A DNA stretch of 42,257 bases, taken from assembly GCA_903882525.1 (NCBI GenBank), contig CAIRXI010000161.1:1-42257 (forward strand), given 5' to 3'. The translations under genes were made by a program, and so were the position numbers. The stretch's first letter is position 1. The number at the start of each line of letters is the position of its first letter. Shown here piece after piece: positions 29,885 to 40,326 of the stretch. Below the pieces are notes generated by a model. That model saw only the letters and a list, made by a program, of their open reading frames with translations, had not been told where the DNA came from and ran no database searches. This DNA is from an uncultured Pseudomonadota bacterium. GTDB lineage: Bacteria > Pseudomonadota > Gammaproteobacteria > Burkholderiales > Methylophilaceae.

Positions 29885-29888
29885 GCAG

Positions 29889-30173
29889 TTACAGCGTAAC
29901 CTTATTGCTGTGTCCTAAGTCACGATCAGGATCAATTTGATCACGTATCAGTTGCTTAAGCTCCTTTGCCTCAGGAAACCGTCCCTCTGTTTTACGTGAA
30001 AAAATCTGTTGCTGATTTAAACTCACTTCAAAGATTCCGCTGCTACCTGGCTTTAAAGTCACACCATCTAAATCTTGTTCAAAAGTGGTTAATAACTCTT
30101 GCGCCAACCATGCCGCACGCAATAGCCAACGGCATTGCGTGCAATAAGTAATTTCAATTTTGTGCTTAGTCAC
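29889..30173 (-). CDS. SelT/SelW/SelH (Rdx) family protein, Cys form
   Basis: KIEITYCTQCRWLLRAAWLAQELLTTFEQDLDGVTLKPGSSGIFEVSLN; start (GTG) uncertain. Confidence 0.85.
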   Translation of the reverse strand: MTKHKIEITYCTQCRWLLRAAWLAQELLTTFEQDLDGVTLKPGSSGIFEVSLNQQQIFSRKTEGRFPEAKELKQLIRDQIDPDRDLGHSNKVTL

Positions 30174-30317
30174 TATGACATCCTTGCTGTTATACTTTAT
30201 GATCAGTAATGAAAATGAATACAAAGCTATCTATAATATTATTTAGATAAATTTGAAACTAATAAAACTAAGTCTGTCATAAGCATACATAGTTAATTTT
30301 GTTGGAAAGAATATTAC

Positions 30318-31760
30318 ATGCAAGTAAAAAATAAACATACTCGCTTCACCAAAGCTGGACTAGTCGCATCAGGTCTAGTACTTGGCTTGATGCTGAGTTT
30401 AACCTATTCTGCGGTAGCAGAAAAAATGACCAAGCCACAATTACCACTTGATGACCTGCGCGCGTTCGCAGAAGTGTTTGGCAAAATAAAAAGCGACTAC
30501 GTTGAACCAGTCGAGGACAAAAAACTGATCTCTGAAGCGATAAGTGGCATGCTGACTGGCCTAGATCCGCATTCCACTTATATGGATGTAGATGCATTTA
30601 AAGACATGCAAGCAGCAACACAGGGAGAATTTGGCGGTTTGGGCATAGAAGTAGGTATGGAGGATGGCTTAGTTAAAGTAATTTCACCCATTGAAGACTC
30701 CCCCGCTTATAAAGCCGGCATCAAAAGTGGCGATCTGATTGTTAAATTGGATGATACGCCAGTTAAGGGTATGACTTTAAATGATGCAGTAAAACGCATG
30801 CGTGGCAAGCCAGACACCCCTATCGTTTTAAGCGTTTACCGTAAAAATGAAACCAAACCGCTTAGCTTTACTTTGATCCGCGCTATTATCAAAAATAAAA
30901 GCGTGAAATATAAATTGACCGAGCCAGGCTATGCGTATGTGCGTGTGACTCAATTCCAAGAGCACACTGGTGAAGATTTAGCCAAAGCGATTCAAGCAAT
31001 GCATGACGAAAACAAAGGGCCTTTTAAAGGCTTTGTATTAGATCTACGTAACGATCCAGGTGGCTTATTAAATGGTGCCGTTGGTGTTGCTGCAGCTTTC
31101 CTGCCTAAAGATACTTTGGTGGTTTACACCGAAGGTCGTGCGCCTGATTCGAAAATGCAACTTACCGTAAGCCCAGAAAACTACGCTCGTGGTGGCATTG
31201 CAAATGACTATATCAAAGACTTACCAGCCGATTTAAAAACGGTGCCAATGACTGTATTGATTAACAGCGGCTCGGCTTCTGCATCTGAAATCGTGGCTGG
31301 CGCCTTGCAGGACCATAAACGCGCCACGCTATTGGGCACGCAAAGCTTTGGGAAAGGCTCAGTACAAACCATTATGCCGATGAATAATGGTGCAGCCATC
31401 AAGCTAACCACTGCGCGTTACTTCACGCCTAAGGGTCGCTCAATACAAGCAAAGGGCATAGTACCGGACTACATAGTTGAAGATGGTACTGATCAGTCTA
31501 ATAACATTCATGAATCCGATTTAAGCCACCATTTAGCTAATCCTAAAGAGGCTAAAACAGAGGAAGTCAAAGCGGCAAACACACCAGCTAAAGAAGCGGC
31601 TAAAGAAAAAGCCAGTGAGAAGAAATTTGCTGAGCCTAAAGGCCCAATTGAACCCGCGAGTAAAGATGATATTCAATTTACGCAAGCAATGAATTTTCTT
31701 AAAGGCTTGCCAGTTGCTCACAGTGATCCTGCAAAAATAGAGGTAACTAAAGTTAACTAA
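30318..31760 (+). CDS. ctpA: S41 C-terminal processing peptidase
   Basis: PDZ region FGGLGIEVGMEDGLVKVISPIEDSPAYKAGIKSGDLI; catalytic NSGSASASEIVAGALQDHKRATLLGTQSFGKGSVQ. Confidence 0.96.
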   Translation: MQVKNKHTRFTKAGLVASGLVLGLMLSLTYSAVAEKMTKPQLPLDDLRAFAEVFGKIKSDYVEPVEDKKLISEAISGMLTGLDPHSTYMDVDAFKDMQAATQGEFGGLGIEVGMEDGLVKVISPIEDSPAYKAGIKSGDLIVKLDDTPVKGMTLNDAVKRMRGKPDTPIVLSVYRKNETKPLSFTLIRAIIKNKSVKYKLTEPGYAYVRVTQFQEHTGEDLAKAIQAMHDENKGPFKGFVLDLRNDPGGLLNGAVGVAAAFLPKDTLVVYTEGRAPDSKMQLTVSPENYARGGIANDYIKDLPADLKTVPMTVLINSGSASASEIVAGALQDHKRATLLGTQSFGKGSVQTIMPMNNGAAIKLTTARYFTPKGRSIQAKGIVPDYIVEDGTDQSNNIHESDLSHHLANPKEAKTEEVKAANTPAKEAAKEKASEKKFAEPKGPIEPASKDDIQFTQAMNFLKGLPVAHSDPAKIEVTKVN

Positions 31761-31773
31761 GTTTGTAGTTTGT

Positions 31774-31809
31774 AAAAAATCCGCCTTTAATAGTTAGGGC
31801 GGATTTTTT
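31774..31809 (+). terminator. Rho-independent terminator of ctpA
   Basis: AAAAAATCCGCC...GGCGGATTTTTT, 12-bp stem. Confidence 0.9.
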
Positions 31810-31903
31810 ATGGTCGTAACAACTACACATTTTTACTAACGTAAGATCACTTTAATCTAGAGAATGCACACAACGTGCTTTGCGCAAGGCATATAATAGC
31901 GCC

Positions 31904-33082
31904 ATGTCTTTAGCCTTAACCTCATTAATTGTAGAAGCTGATCGCTGTGTGGCTTGTGGCCTATGCCTGCCGCATTGTCCTACCTACAGAAAAACTGGTT
32001 CCGAAGCCGATTCACCTCGCGGCCGCATTCAACTGATGCGCGCTGTGGCGCTAGACATAATTCCCAATAATGCCCGATTTCATGAGCATATAGACCTGTG
32101 CTTAAGCTGCCGTAGTTGTGAGACCGCCTGTCCCAATAACGTCAACTATGGCGCGCTACTAGACAGCACACGCGCACAACTTATGGTGAAGAAAAGTTTA
32201 CTTTGGCGCTTGGCAAAACCTTTTATTCGTTATCGAGCTTTAGCGCGTATATTAACTTGGCCGCTATATCTAATTCAGAAAATACGCTTAGATGGTTGGC
32301 TAAGGTTAATCCCTGCAGCCAAACTCCTACCCCAACTAGCGCAACCTGCAACATGGAGCCCGATTTATCCAACTACTCGCAGTAAGCTAGGTGATGTCAG
32401 TTTATTCCTAGGTTGCGTGACCAGTGCGCTTGATACTCAGACCTTGAAATCCAGTATTTACGTATTAAATCAACTCGGCTTTGATGTACATATTCCAGTT
32501 GAGCAAACTTGTTGCGGTAGCATGGCGCGACAGATGGGAGACGCCGATGAGGCCCAGAAGCTGATCACTATCAATCAGGCGAGCTTCGATCAAGCCATGC
32601 CGATACTGACTGTTGCTAGCGGATGTGGCGCTGGTCTTACTGACTATTTAACGAGTTATCGCATTCAAGATATCAGTGCATTTCTGCTAAGTTGCGACTG
32701 GAGTCACATTCAGATTGAGCCCTTGAATATGACTATTTACGTGCAAGACCCGTGTAGCTTACGTAACGTGCAAAAGTCATCACCAGCTGTTTACAGTTTA
32801 CTTAAAAAAATCCCACAGGCCGAGATACAGGCTCTGCCAGGAAACAGTCAATGCTGTGGTGGTGCTGGTGCTTATATGTTATCGCAAAGCGCGATGGCCG
32901 GTAGCTTACGCCAAGATAAATTGACCGTTATTGCCACAAATAAAGTGGCGATGCTAGCAACATCAAATATAGGATGCGGCTTACATATTGCCCAAGGGTT
33001 GCGTGAGCAGAATTTAACTGTATCTGTGCTTCATCCTATACAGATTATTGCTCAACAAATGCGCTTTACTGGCACCATTTAG
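31904..33082 (+). CDS. GlcF-like (Fe-S)-binding protein (glycolate oxidase iron-sulfur subunit family)
   Basis: CVACGLCLPHCPTYRKTGSEADSPRGRI and CLSCRSCETACPNNVNYG [4Fe-4S] motifs; CCG domains (QTCCGSMARQMG, SQCCGGAGAY). Confidence 0.9.
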   Translation: MSLALTSLIVEADRCVACGLCLPHCPTYRKTGSEADSPRGRIQLMRAVALDIIPNNARFHEHIDLCLSCRSCETACPNNVNYGALLDSTRAQLMVKKSLLWRLAKPFIRYRALARILTWPLYLIQKIRLDGWLRLIPAAKLLPQLAQPATWSPIYPTTRSKLGDVSLFLGCVTSALDTQTLKSSIYVLNQLGFDVHIPVEQTCCGSMARQMGDADEAQKLITINQASFDQAMPILTVASGCGAGLTDYLTSYRIQDISAFLLSCDWSHIQIEPLNMTIYVQDPCSLRNVQKSSPAVYSLLKKIPQAEIQALPGNSQCCGGAGAYMLSQSAMAGSLRQDKLTVIATNKVAMLATSNIGCGLHIAQGLREQNLTVSVLHPIQIIAQQMRFTGTI

Positions 33083-33097
33083 GCGTAGACTAGCATT

Positions 33098-33733
33098 ATG
33101 AAAGACACACTCACTTTAGATAAATTAATTGTAGAGTTAGATGTGGGGTTGCGTACTCTATTTGCTACACCGCATAGCCTAAGGCCTCATCCAGATGCTG
33201 ACATTGCAGAGGCCACACTTGATGCTACCGAGAAAAACCAAGTAGCTGCGCTAATGCGTGTGAACCATACCGGAGAAGTGTGCGCGCAAGCATTGTATAG
33301 TGGCCAAGCGCTCACCGCACATAGCCCAGCCACTACGGCCGCATTAAAGCAGGCTGCGCAAGAAGAAACAGAACATTTAGCCTGGTGCGAAACGCGCATC
33401 CAACAGTTAGGCGGACATACTAGTCTGCTTAACCCCTTATTTTATGCAGCATCATTTAGCATGGGCGTGGTTGCCGGTGCTTTGGGTGACCAATGGAATT
33501 TAGGCTTTTTAGCAGAAACTGAAAAGCAGGTAGAAGCACATTTGGCCGACCATCTGCAACAACTGCCACAAGCGGACCAAAAGACCCGTAAGATTATTGA
33601 ACAAATGCAGATAGATGAAGCCCAACATGCAGATCAAGCAATACAGTATGGCGCAGCTGAACTGCCAGAAGCAGCTAAATTTTTGATGCAAAAAGTTTCT
33701 AAGCTGATGACAAAGGCAGCATATCGCCTATAG
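33098..33733 (+). CDS. coq7: 2-polyprenyl-3-methyl-6-methoxy-1,4-benzoquinone monooxygenase
   Basis: LMRVNHTGEVCAQALYSGQAL, QEETEHLAWCETRIQQLGG, MQIDEAQHADQAI di-iron motifs. Confidence 0.95.
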   Translation: MKDTLTLDKLIVELDVGLRTLFATPHSLRPHPDADIAEATLDATEKNQVAALMRVNHTGEVCAQALYSGQALTAHSPATTAALKQAAQEETEHLAWCETRIQQLGGHTSLLNPLFYAASFSMGVVAGALGDQWNLGFLAETEKQVEAHLADHLQQLPQADQKTRKIIEQMQIDEAQHADQAIQYGAAELPEAAKFLMQKVSKLMTKAAYRL

Positions 33734-33812
33734 AAGTAATGTGCCGACTTGATGATTGGTGGCAACAAGTCCGAAGCGTGTGCTCACCATAGAATTATAA
33801 AACAGAGGTTAT

Positions 33813-34142
33813 TTGAATATGCAAAAATTTAGTGACGTATTGCTTACCTTAGATGATGCGTCGCATGTGCAGAGGATTGAGCTCTTCAACAGCGATGCAA
33901 GCCTAGCAGGTGTGATTGAAAATAAACCAGGTAGCCAAGGCTCGCTTAAGGTTTATTACCATCTGTTTCGCATGTACGGGGAGATTTCTTTAGACGCCGC
34001 CGTTGAGGGCTTAAGTCTATTTGCAGAACATACTGAAGACGCAGAAAACTGCCCAGGCAAACATCCTAACGTAGATCGCTTATTGAATATCTTGGAAGAT
34101 GAGAAACCGCTTACGGTCAAGGTAAGCGAAAATGTAAGTTAA
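33813..34142 (+). CDS. DUF2322-like protein
   Basis: MQKFSDVLLTLDDASHVQRIELFN...AGVIENKPGSQGSLKVYYHLFRMYGEISLDAAVEGLSLFAEHTEDAENCPGKHPNVDRLL. Confidence 0.75.
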   Translation: MNMQKFSDVLLTLDDASHVQRIELFNSDASLAGVIENKPGSQGSLKVYYHLFRMYGEISLDAAVEGLSLFAEHTEDAENCPGKHPNVDRLLNILEDEKPLTVKVSENVS

Positions 34143-34564
34143 ATACTTTCCGGCTCTGTAATCTCAAAGTCATGGCTAATTGGACAGGCCTGACTCAACA
34201 TAATCGATGCTGAGCAGTATTTTTCAGCGGATAACTTTACAGCACGCTCTACTTGCACTGGATTCAAACCAGTTCCGGTTAGCACAAAGTGTACATGGAT
34301 TTTAGTAAACACTTTAGGGACTGTATCTGCACGGGTAGCTTCAATTTCCGCCACGCAATGTACGATCGGTTGTCGTGCTTTTTTAAGAATAGCAACCACA
34401 TCAAACGATGTACAGCCGCCCATACCAATAAGTAACATTTCCATTGGACGCATGCCTATATTTCGGCCACCATTTTCCGGTGCGCCATCCAATACAACCG
34501 CGTGCCCAGATTCAGACTCGCCCACAAAGCTTACGCCATCAATCCATTTAACTTTAACTTGCAT
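34139..34564 (-). CDS. OsmC family protein
   Basis: RPMEMLLIGMGGCTSFDVVAILKKAR and AVKLSAEKYCSASIML. Confidence 0.92.
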   Translation of the reverse strand: MQVKVKWIDGVSFVGESESGHAVVLDGAPENGGRNIGMRPMEMLLIGMGGCTSFDVVAILKKARQPIVHCVAEIEATRADTVPKVFTKIHVHFVLTGTGLNPVQVERAVKLSAEKYCSASIMLSQACPISHDFEITEPESI

Positions 34565-34628
34565 ATAGTCTTTCGCTAAGGCCTTGATTGGCTAAAAGTG
34601 GAAACACCTTTAGCCTTATTTATTTAAA

Positions 34629-35102
34629 TTATTTAACATCCAATAATTCAACATCAAAAATCAGATTGGCATTTGGTGGAATCGCACCGCCAGCACCACG
34701 AGCGCCATAACCCATTTCTGAAGGAATAATGAGTGTACGTTTACCACCAATCTTCATACCAGCAAAGCCTTCGTCCCAGCCTTGAATCACTTGGCCACCG
34801 CCCAAAAAGAAATTAAATGGCTGTTTACGATCCAAGCTGCTATCAAATTTCTTACCCTTACCACCTTCAGCAGCCGCATCATAGATCCAGCCAGTGTAGT
34901 GTACGGTTACATTAAAGCCAGCTTCAGCCTCGCGGCCAGTGCCCACTTGTGTATCAATTTTTTGTAATGTTGTGATATTCGCGCCTTGTGTCATTGCCGG
35001 TTTTTCCTGTGTATTTGAAGTTGATGTTGATTGTGCGTTGCAGCCTACTGTAAAGAAGCAAGCTAACATTAAGCTGATTTTAAAACTAAGATTGCGTTTC
35101 AT
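34629..35102 (-). CDS. FKBP-type peptidyl-prolyl cis-trans isomerase, lipoprotein-like
   Basis: [72 protein letters not shown]. Confidence 0.95.
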   Translation of the reverse strand: MKRNLSFKISLMLACFFTVGCNAQSTSTSNTQEKPAMTQGANITTLQKIDTQVGTGREAEAGFNVTVHYTGWIYDAAAEGGKGKKFDSSLDRKQPFNFFLGGGQVIQGWDEGFAGMKIGGKRTLIIPSEMGYGARGAGGAIPPNANLIFDVELLDVK

Positions 35103-35191
35103 TAGGTTATCCATGTGTGAAGCGTGAAATAATAAACCATGCGTATGATACTAGAAATCCACTGACAGTTCAGTATAGAAAAAGTGGCTGC

Positions 35192-36631
35192 TTATTGCGC
35201 ATACACCCAAGTTAAGAGTGCGTCTTGTGCTGGCTTAGTTAGCGCCACCTTTGCATCGTTGACCATGAAAACCAGAACATAGCGTTGCCCATGAGACCCG
35301 AGCATGTAACCAGCCACTGTCGAGACACCATTGATGCTTCCGGTTTTTAAGTGCGCCCTGCCCTGCAATCCACTATCTTGCATGCGTTTCAAAAGCGTTC
35401 CATCGACAGCTAATATCGGTAGCGAACTCATGAGCTCAGGCATCACTGGACTAAAATAGGCGCTAACCAATAACTGCCCCATATGTTGTGCACTGATTCG
35501 CTCTATACGGGACAAGCCAGAGCCGTTATCAATTACTAATTCATTAAAATTCAGACCCAAGGTCTTTAGCCATTGGCTCACCAGCAAAGCTCCATTTGCC
35601 TCAGTGGCTGGCGCACCTAGTTTTTCAGCGGAAATACTGAGAAGTAACTGACGCGCCATTAAGTTATTACTCCACTTATTGATATCAGGTAAGATTTGCG
35701 CCAGCGTTTTTGAGTCTTGTTGCAACAATTTTACCGCATTGCTTGGCAGTGCATTTGGGGCATTAATAACTCGTAGTTTTCCGCTAAAGCTCCCGCCTAA
35801 CTCGCGCCATAATTTATGAAATAGGGCGAGGGTGAAGTGATGCTCATCTAGCACTAACAAGTCCAAATACTTCCCTCCACAGTTGGGTGCATATTCGCCA
35901 CTAAAGGTAACCTGCGAACCATCAACGCTTGGCTTCACTTCATAGCGCAGATTATTGCGCCATGAGGCGCAATCAATATTGCTGAGTTTGAGTAAATTAC
36001 TCACTTTAACTTCTGCTAAATCCGGCTCAGGGCTAATGATGACTTGGTTGTCATCCGAATCAAAACGAAAACTAACGGCCTTCAAGTTAATCGCCAGCGC
36101 ACTAGGGGTGGCGTTGTAGGCGCGTGTAGTCTCCGCATCGAAATTATTGGTAGCTAGTAATTTAAGTGCAAAGTAACTGTTATCTACAATGAGGTCACCT
36201 TTAATTTCTTTAATGCCAAGCTGGCGCAAGCTATTGAGTAACCGCCAAAAATCCACAGTCATCAGGCTCGGATCGCCATACCCCTTAATATATAAATTAC
36301 CTTCTAATACCCCATTTTTCGGTTTTCCGTCGCTATACACTTCTGTTTTCCAGCGATAGTTTGGGCCCAGCATAGCTAGCCCAGCGTAGCTAGTGAGCAA
36401 TTTCATGGTACTGGCTGGATTAAGCGCGGCCCCATCTTGATGCGCAATTATTGCTGGCTTAATTTGATCTGGCTGCTCGGGCAAAGCCTGCACATAAACT
36501 GACACACTATCTGATGACAACCCTATTTTCTTTAAGGCATCATTCACTGTGGTCGGCAATTCGGCTAAAGCCAACTGCGGCAGGCATAAAGCTAAAATCA
36601 AGAATATTTTTTTCATCGCGTTAAAAATCAT
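35192..36631 (-). CDS. dacB: D-alanyl-D-alanine carboxypeptidase/endopeptidase (PBP4, S13)
   Basis: NPASTMKLLTSYAGLAMLG (SxxK), NGSGLSR, HLKTGSINGVSTVAGY (KTG). Confidence 0.94.
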   Translation of the reverse strand: MIFNAMKKIFLILALCLPQLALAELPTTVNDALKKIGLSSDSVSVYVQALPEQPDQIKPAIIAHQDGAALNPASTMKLLTSYAGLAMLGPNYRWKTEVYSDGKPKNGVLEGNLYIKGYGDPSLMTVDFWRLLNSLRQLGIKEIKGDLIVDNSYFALKLLATNNFDAETTRAYNATPSALAINLKAVSFRFDSDDNQVIISPEPDLAEVKVSNLLKLSNIDCASWRNNLRYEVKPSVDGSQVTFSGEYAPNCGGKYLDLLVLDEHHFTLALFHKLWRELGGSFSGKLRVINAPNALPSNAVKLLQQDSKTLAQILPDINKWSNNLMARQLLLSISAEKLGAPATEANGALLVSQWLKTLGLNFNELVIDNGSGLSRIERISAQHMGQLLVSAYFSPVMPELMSSLPILAVDGTLLKRMQDSGLQGRAHLKTGSINGVSTVAGYMLGSHGQRYVLVFMVNDAKVALTKPAQDALLTWVYAQ

Positions 36632-37944
36632 TACATACTTGCAGCCACCGCACTCAGGGCGGTTTCAAGCATAAAATCTATTTCAGACTCACTTATAATA
36701 TAAGGCGGCATGAAATACACGGTATTACCAATGGGGCGAATTAGCAGGCCATGCACCAAGGCTTGGCTGTAGCAATCACGGGGGAAGTTAGGGTTCTGCG
36801 TTTGCACATCAAACGCCATAATCATGCCTTGCTTTCTTAAATGCACAATATTGATATCCACTGAAGCAATGCGCTGCTGCAGCTGACTATACATATAAGT
36901 TGATGTATGCTGATTTTCTTGTAGCACTTGATCAGACTCAAATATAGCCAAGGTTGCTAACGCAGCGCTACAGGCTAGAGGATTCCCTGTATAGCTGTGG
37001 CTATGCAAAAAGCCTTTACTCGTGGCGTCATCATAAAAAGCCCGATAAATAGTATCTGTTGTGAGTACCGCAGATAAAGGTAAATAACCGCCAGTAATTC
37101 CTTTGGATAAACAAATGAAATCTGCGGTTATTCCAGCCGACGCGCATGCAAACATGGTGCCAGTGCGCCCGAATCCAACTGCAATTTCATCGGCGATTAA
37201 ATGAACTTGATATTTGGAGCAAATTTCACGCGCGCGGCGTAAGTAAACTGGGTGATACATCCCCATACCAGCGGCACACTGCACCAAAGGCTCTACAATA
37301 AACGCTGCTAACCGCGCATGATTTTCATGCACATAAATTTCTAATTGTTCAGCACAGCGCAAAGCAAAATCTTCAGCACTCTCACCTACTGCAGCCAATC
37401 TAAAATCAGGGCTAGGCATTTGTGCCGACTGGATTAACAGTGGCGCATAGGTGTCTTTAAAAATTGCTACGTCGGTAACGCTGAGTGCACCCAAAGTCTC
37501 GCCGTGATAACTATTTTGCAGGCTAATAAATTGGGTTTTATCGGGCTGATTGCTATTCCGCCAGAAGTGAAAGCTCATTTTGAGCGCAATTTCGGTAGCG
37601 CTGGCACCATCGCTAGCATAAAAAGCATGACCCAAGCCAGTGAGTTCAGCCAAACGTTCAGACAACGCGACAACCGGCTCATGGGTACAGCCCGCCAACA
37701 TGACATGCTCAAGAGTATCGAGTTGCTGCTTAATCGCATCTTTAATACGTGGGTTATTATGGCCAAATAAATTCACCCACCATGAACTCACTGCGTCTAA
37801 ATAGCGATTACCATTGGCATCATAAAGCCACACGCCATCACCCCTATGAATCGCTAGCAAAGGGAAATCTTCATGTTGCTTCATCTGCGTGCAAGGGTGC
37901 CATACAGCTTGCATGGAGCGGGACAATAAAGTTTCATTACTCAT
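36631..37944 (-). CDS. bioA: Adenosylmethionine-8-amino-7-oxononanoate aminotransferase
   Basis: VWHPCTQMKQHEDFPLLAIHRGDGVWLYDANGNRYLDAVSSWWVNLFGH; LIADEIAVGFGRTGTMFA; CLSKGITGGYLPLSA. Confidence 0.97.
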   Translation of the reverse strand: MSNETLLSRSMQAVWHPCTQMKQHEDFPLLAIHRGDGVWLYDANGNRYLDAVSSWWVNLFGHNNPRIKDAIKQQLDTLEHVMLAGCTHEPVVALSERLAELTGLGHAFYASDGASATEIALKMSFHFWRNSNQPDKTQFISLQNSYHGETLGALSVTDVAIFKDTYAPLLIQSAQMPSPDFRLAAVGESAEDFALRCAEQLEIYVHENHARLAAFIVEPLVQCAAGMGMYHPVYLRRAREICSKYQVHLIADEIAVGFGRTGTMFACASAGITADFICLSKGITGGYLPLSAVLTTDTIYRAFYDDATSKGFLHSHSYTGNPLACSAALATLAIFESDQVLQENQHTSTYMYSQLQQRIASVDINIVHLRKQGMIMAFDVQTQNPNFPRDCYSQALVHGLLIRPIGNTVYFMPPYIISESEIDFMLETALSAVAASM

Positions 37945-37976
37945 AATGGATAACGCGCTGCTGTCAGGTCTTAACT

Positions 37977-38318
37977 TTAGGCTTTCTTCACAAACTCAGA
38001 CTTTAGCTTCATGGCTCCGATGCCGTCAATTTTACAATCAATGTCATGATCACCATCCACTAGGCGGATGTTTTTGACTTTGGTACCGACTTTAACTACC
38101 AATGATGACCCTTTGACTTTAAGATCTTTAATCACGGTAACGGTATCGCCATCTTGCAATACATTGCCGTTGGAGTCGCGGATCACACGCGCATCATCGG
38201 TACTTTCGGTAGCGCCAGCTTTGGGCCATTCATGCGCACATTCAGGGCAAACATATTGATCACCATCTTCGTAGGTGAATTCGGAATTGCATAACGGACA
38301 CTTAGGTAAATCGCTCAT
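37977..38318 (-). CDS. yjdM: Zinc-ribbon protein YjdM (PhnA-like)
   Basis: [31 protein letters not shown]...[44 protein letters not shown]. Confidence 0.93.
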   Translation of the reverse strand: MSDLPKCPLCNSEFTYEDGDQYVCPECAHEWPKAGATESTDDARVIRDSNGNVLQDGDTVTVIKDLKVKGSSLVVKVGTKVKNIRLVDGDHDIDCKIDGIGAMKLKSEFVKKA

Positions 38319-38368
38319 AGATACTTTCTTTTCAATCAAAAAATATTAAAAATTAATACACCGCTTAT

Positions 38369-39439
38369 TTAAGGCGCTGGGTTCATCATGGTCAAATGCA
38401 GTAGCTCAATTTCTTGCATGATTTCTGGCGACAATTTAACTTGCCATGCGTCTATATTCTCTTTTAGCTGCCCCATGGTAGTAGCGCCAATGATAGTGCT
38501 GGTGACAAACCATCGATGATAGACAAAAGATAATGCCAGCTGCGTTGGCGTCAGGCCATGTTGTCTCGCCAGCTTGGCATATGCAGCGCTAGCCGGAAAT
38601 ACATTAGGCTTCTTGTAGCGTTGTGCATACCCCAAAAATTGCGTTACGCGCCCTTTAGCGGCAGGATTATCTATATATTTAGCCGTTAAATGGCCAAAGG
38701 CTAATGGAGAATAAGCCAGCAGGCTTACGTTTTCACGGTATAACACTTCCGACATACCAAATTCCATACCGCGATTAATCAGGTTGTAGCAGTTCTGCAC
38801 GCTGGCGATAGTTGGTAGATTATACTCTTTGGCAATGCGTAAAAACTCCATCACACCCCATGGCTGCTCATTCGAGAGGCCAATATAACGCACTTTTCCT
38901 TCTTGAATTAATTCGGCTAGCGTTTCCAGCTGATTTTGTATCGATACCCAAGCATGCTGTTCGCCCTGTTGGTAAATACCAGACACATACTCATTGGTCG
39001 GATCAAATAAATACTGACCAAACATTGGCACATTACGCTCTGGCCAATGCAGTTGATAGACATCTATATAGTCTGTTTGCAGGCGTTTTAGCGAACATTC
39101 AATCGCAGCACGAATGTTGACTCGATCTAAAGAAGGTGGTCCGCCACGTATCCATTGCATGCCACGGCGTGGACCGGCCACTTTTCCACCCAAAACAATC
39201 TGATCACGCGCTTGTTTTTTAAGCCAAGTGCCTACCATGGTTTCAGTACGGGTGTAGGTTTCTGCCTTGGGCGGCACAGGGTACATTTCTGCGGTATCAA
39301 TAAAATTAACACCTTGCGCTAGCGCATAGTCTAGCTGCTCGTGGGCATCGGCTTCGGTATTCTGGTCGCCGTAAGTCATCGTGCCCAAACAAACTGCTGA
39401 AACTTTAAGATTGGTATTTCCTAATTGACGGTATTCCAT
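38369..39439 (-). CDS. Aldo/keto reductase (Tas-like)
   Basis: MEYRQLGNTNLKVSAVCLGTMTYG, DTAEMYPVPPKAETYTRTETMVG, YIGLSNEQPWG. Confidence 0.93.
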   Translation of the reverse strand: MEYRQLGNTNLKVSAVCLGTMTYGDQNTEADAHEQLDYALAQGVNFIDTAEMYPVPPKAETYTRTETMVGTWLKKQARDQIVLGGKVAGPRRGMQWIRGGPPSLDRVNIRAAIECSLKRLQTDYIDVYQLHWPERNVPMFGQYLFDPTNEYVSGIYQQGEQHAWVSIQNQLETLAELIQEGKVRYIGLSNEQPWGVMEFLRIAKEYNLPTIASVQNCYNLINRGMEFGMSEVLYRENVSLLAYSPLAFGHLTAKYIDNPAAKGRVTQFLGYAQRYKKPNVFPASAAYAKLARQHGLTPTQLALSFVYHRWFVTSTIIGATTMGQLKENIDAWQVKLSPEIMQEIELLHLTMMNPAP

Positions 39440-39442
39440 GAC

Positions 39443-39997
39443 TTAATGTAACACTTGCTGAGTTGTGATTACGTTGACTTGTGTATTGTTCGCAGGTTGT
39501 GGCAAATCCCACCCAGCTTCGCGAGTTGAAAGTTGCACCATACTAAGCACAGCCTGCACTAGTTCTGAAGTGAGTGCCATTTTTACAGTTTGCCCATTTT
39601 GGCAGTGTAACTCCAACTGAGATGGTTGACCTTCGGCGCTAGCAATCACGCATTGCATTGCGATTAGCGGTTGGGCAGATCTAGATTCGCGGTCTGTCAT
39701 ATACGCTGATTTAAAGTCCATATGCTGCTTAGATTCTTGTTCGGCTGCTTCTCGTGCAAAACTCTCTATGGCTTGATTTTTACTATTCGCTATTGGCGAT
39801 GAAACTAACTCTTGGGCGCAAGCGACTTGTTGCCCTACTCTATTTTGTAGCAATTCAGACATCAGTTTACAAATACGACGAGTAATCCATACCGCAATCT
39901 CTGACTGATCCGCAAGTCCTAGCTTCAGCAATAAACGATCTTCTTGGTCGTTATAGCCAAGGTTGATTTGTTCAATCGCTGATTCATTTTGGTTCAT
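39443..39997 (-). CDS. Hypothetical protein
   Basis: 184-aa ORF immediately upstream of, and same strand as, the aldo/keto reductase; no recognisable domain. Confidence 0.6.
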   Translation of the reverse strand: MNQNESAIEQINLGYNDQEDRLLLKLGLADQSEIAVWITRRICKLMSELLQNRVGQQVACAQELVSSPIANSKNQAIESFAREAAEQESKQHMDFKSAYMTDRESRSAQPLIAMQCVIASAEGQPSQLELHCQNGQTVKMALTSELVQAVLSMVQLSTREAGWDLPQPANNTQVNVITTQQVLH

Positions 39998-40128
39998 GTG
40001 CGGACTTCGCTTAAGAGTTGTTATACAGCATAAGGTTTTTGACCAATTATTTCCACCATCAAATCCAATATAAACCCCAATAACCTTTCATTATAAGCAC
40101 TCTTAGGCAACTTTTTTATAGCCGCGCT

Positions 40129-40154
40129 CTTGAAATAACAAGCTACGACCCCAT
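40129..40154 (+). promoter_or_regulatory. Candidate sigma32 (RpoH) heat-shock promoter of groESL
   Basis: CTTGAAA-N13-CCCCAT, matching the sigma32 consensus boxes and spacing. Confidence 0.8.
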
Positions 40155-40156
40155 CA

Positions 40157-40183
40157 CTAGCACTCTATAGGTTTGAGTGCTAA
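40157..40183. promoter_or_regulatory. CIRCE operator (HrcA binding site)
   Basis: CTAGCACTC-N9-GAGTGCTAA, one mismatch to TTAGCACTC-N9-GAGTGCTAA. Confidence 0.95.
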
Positions 40184-40326
40184 AATTGCGCTCGCTCTGA
40201 ATGGTGAAGTATTCCCATTTGCAATACAACCGCTTAACTCACAGTTGATTGAGTTTTGTTATATTAGTTTTATTAAATATTTAAGTAGCTTATTAGTTTG
40301 TGTCATTTAATTTTTGGAGAAATCGT

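Noticed and set aside
31530-31640. Ala/Lys/Glu-rich low-complexity tail of ctpA as a possible novel domain
   Set aside because: Charged low-complexity C-terminal tails are common in CtpA-type proteases; no distinct motif visible.
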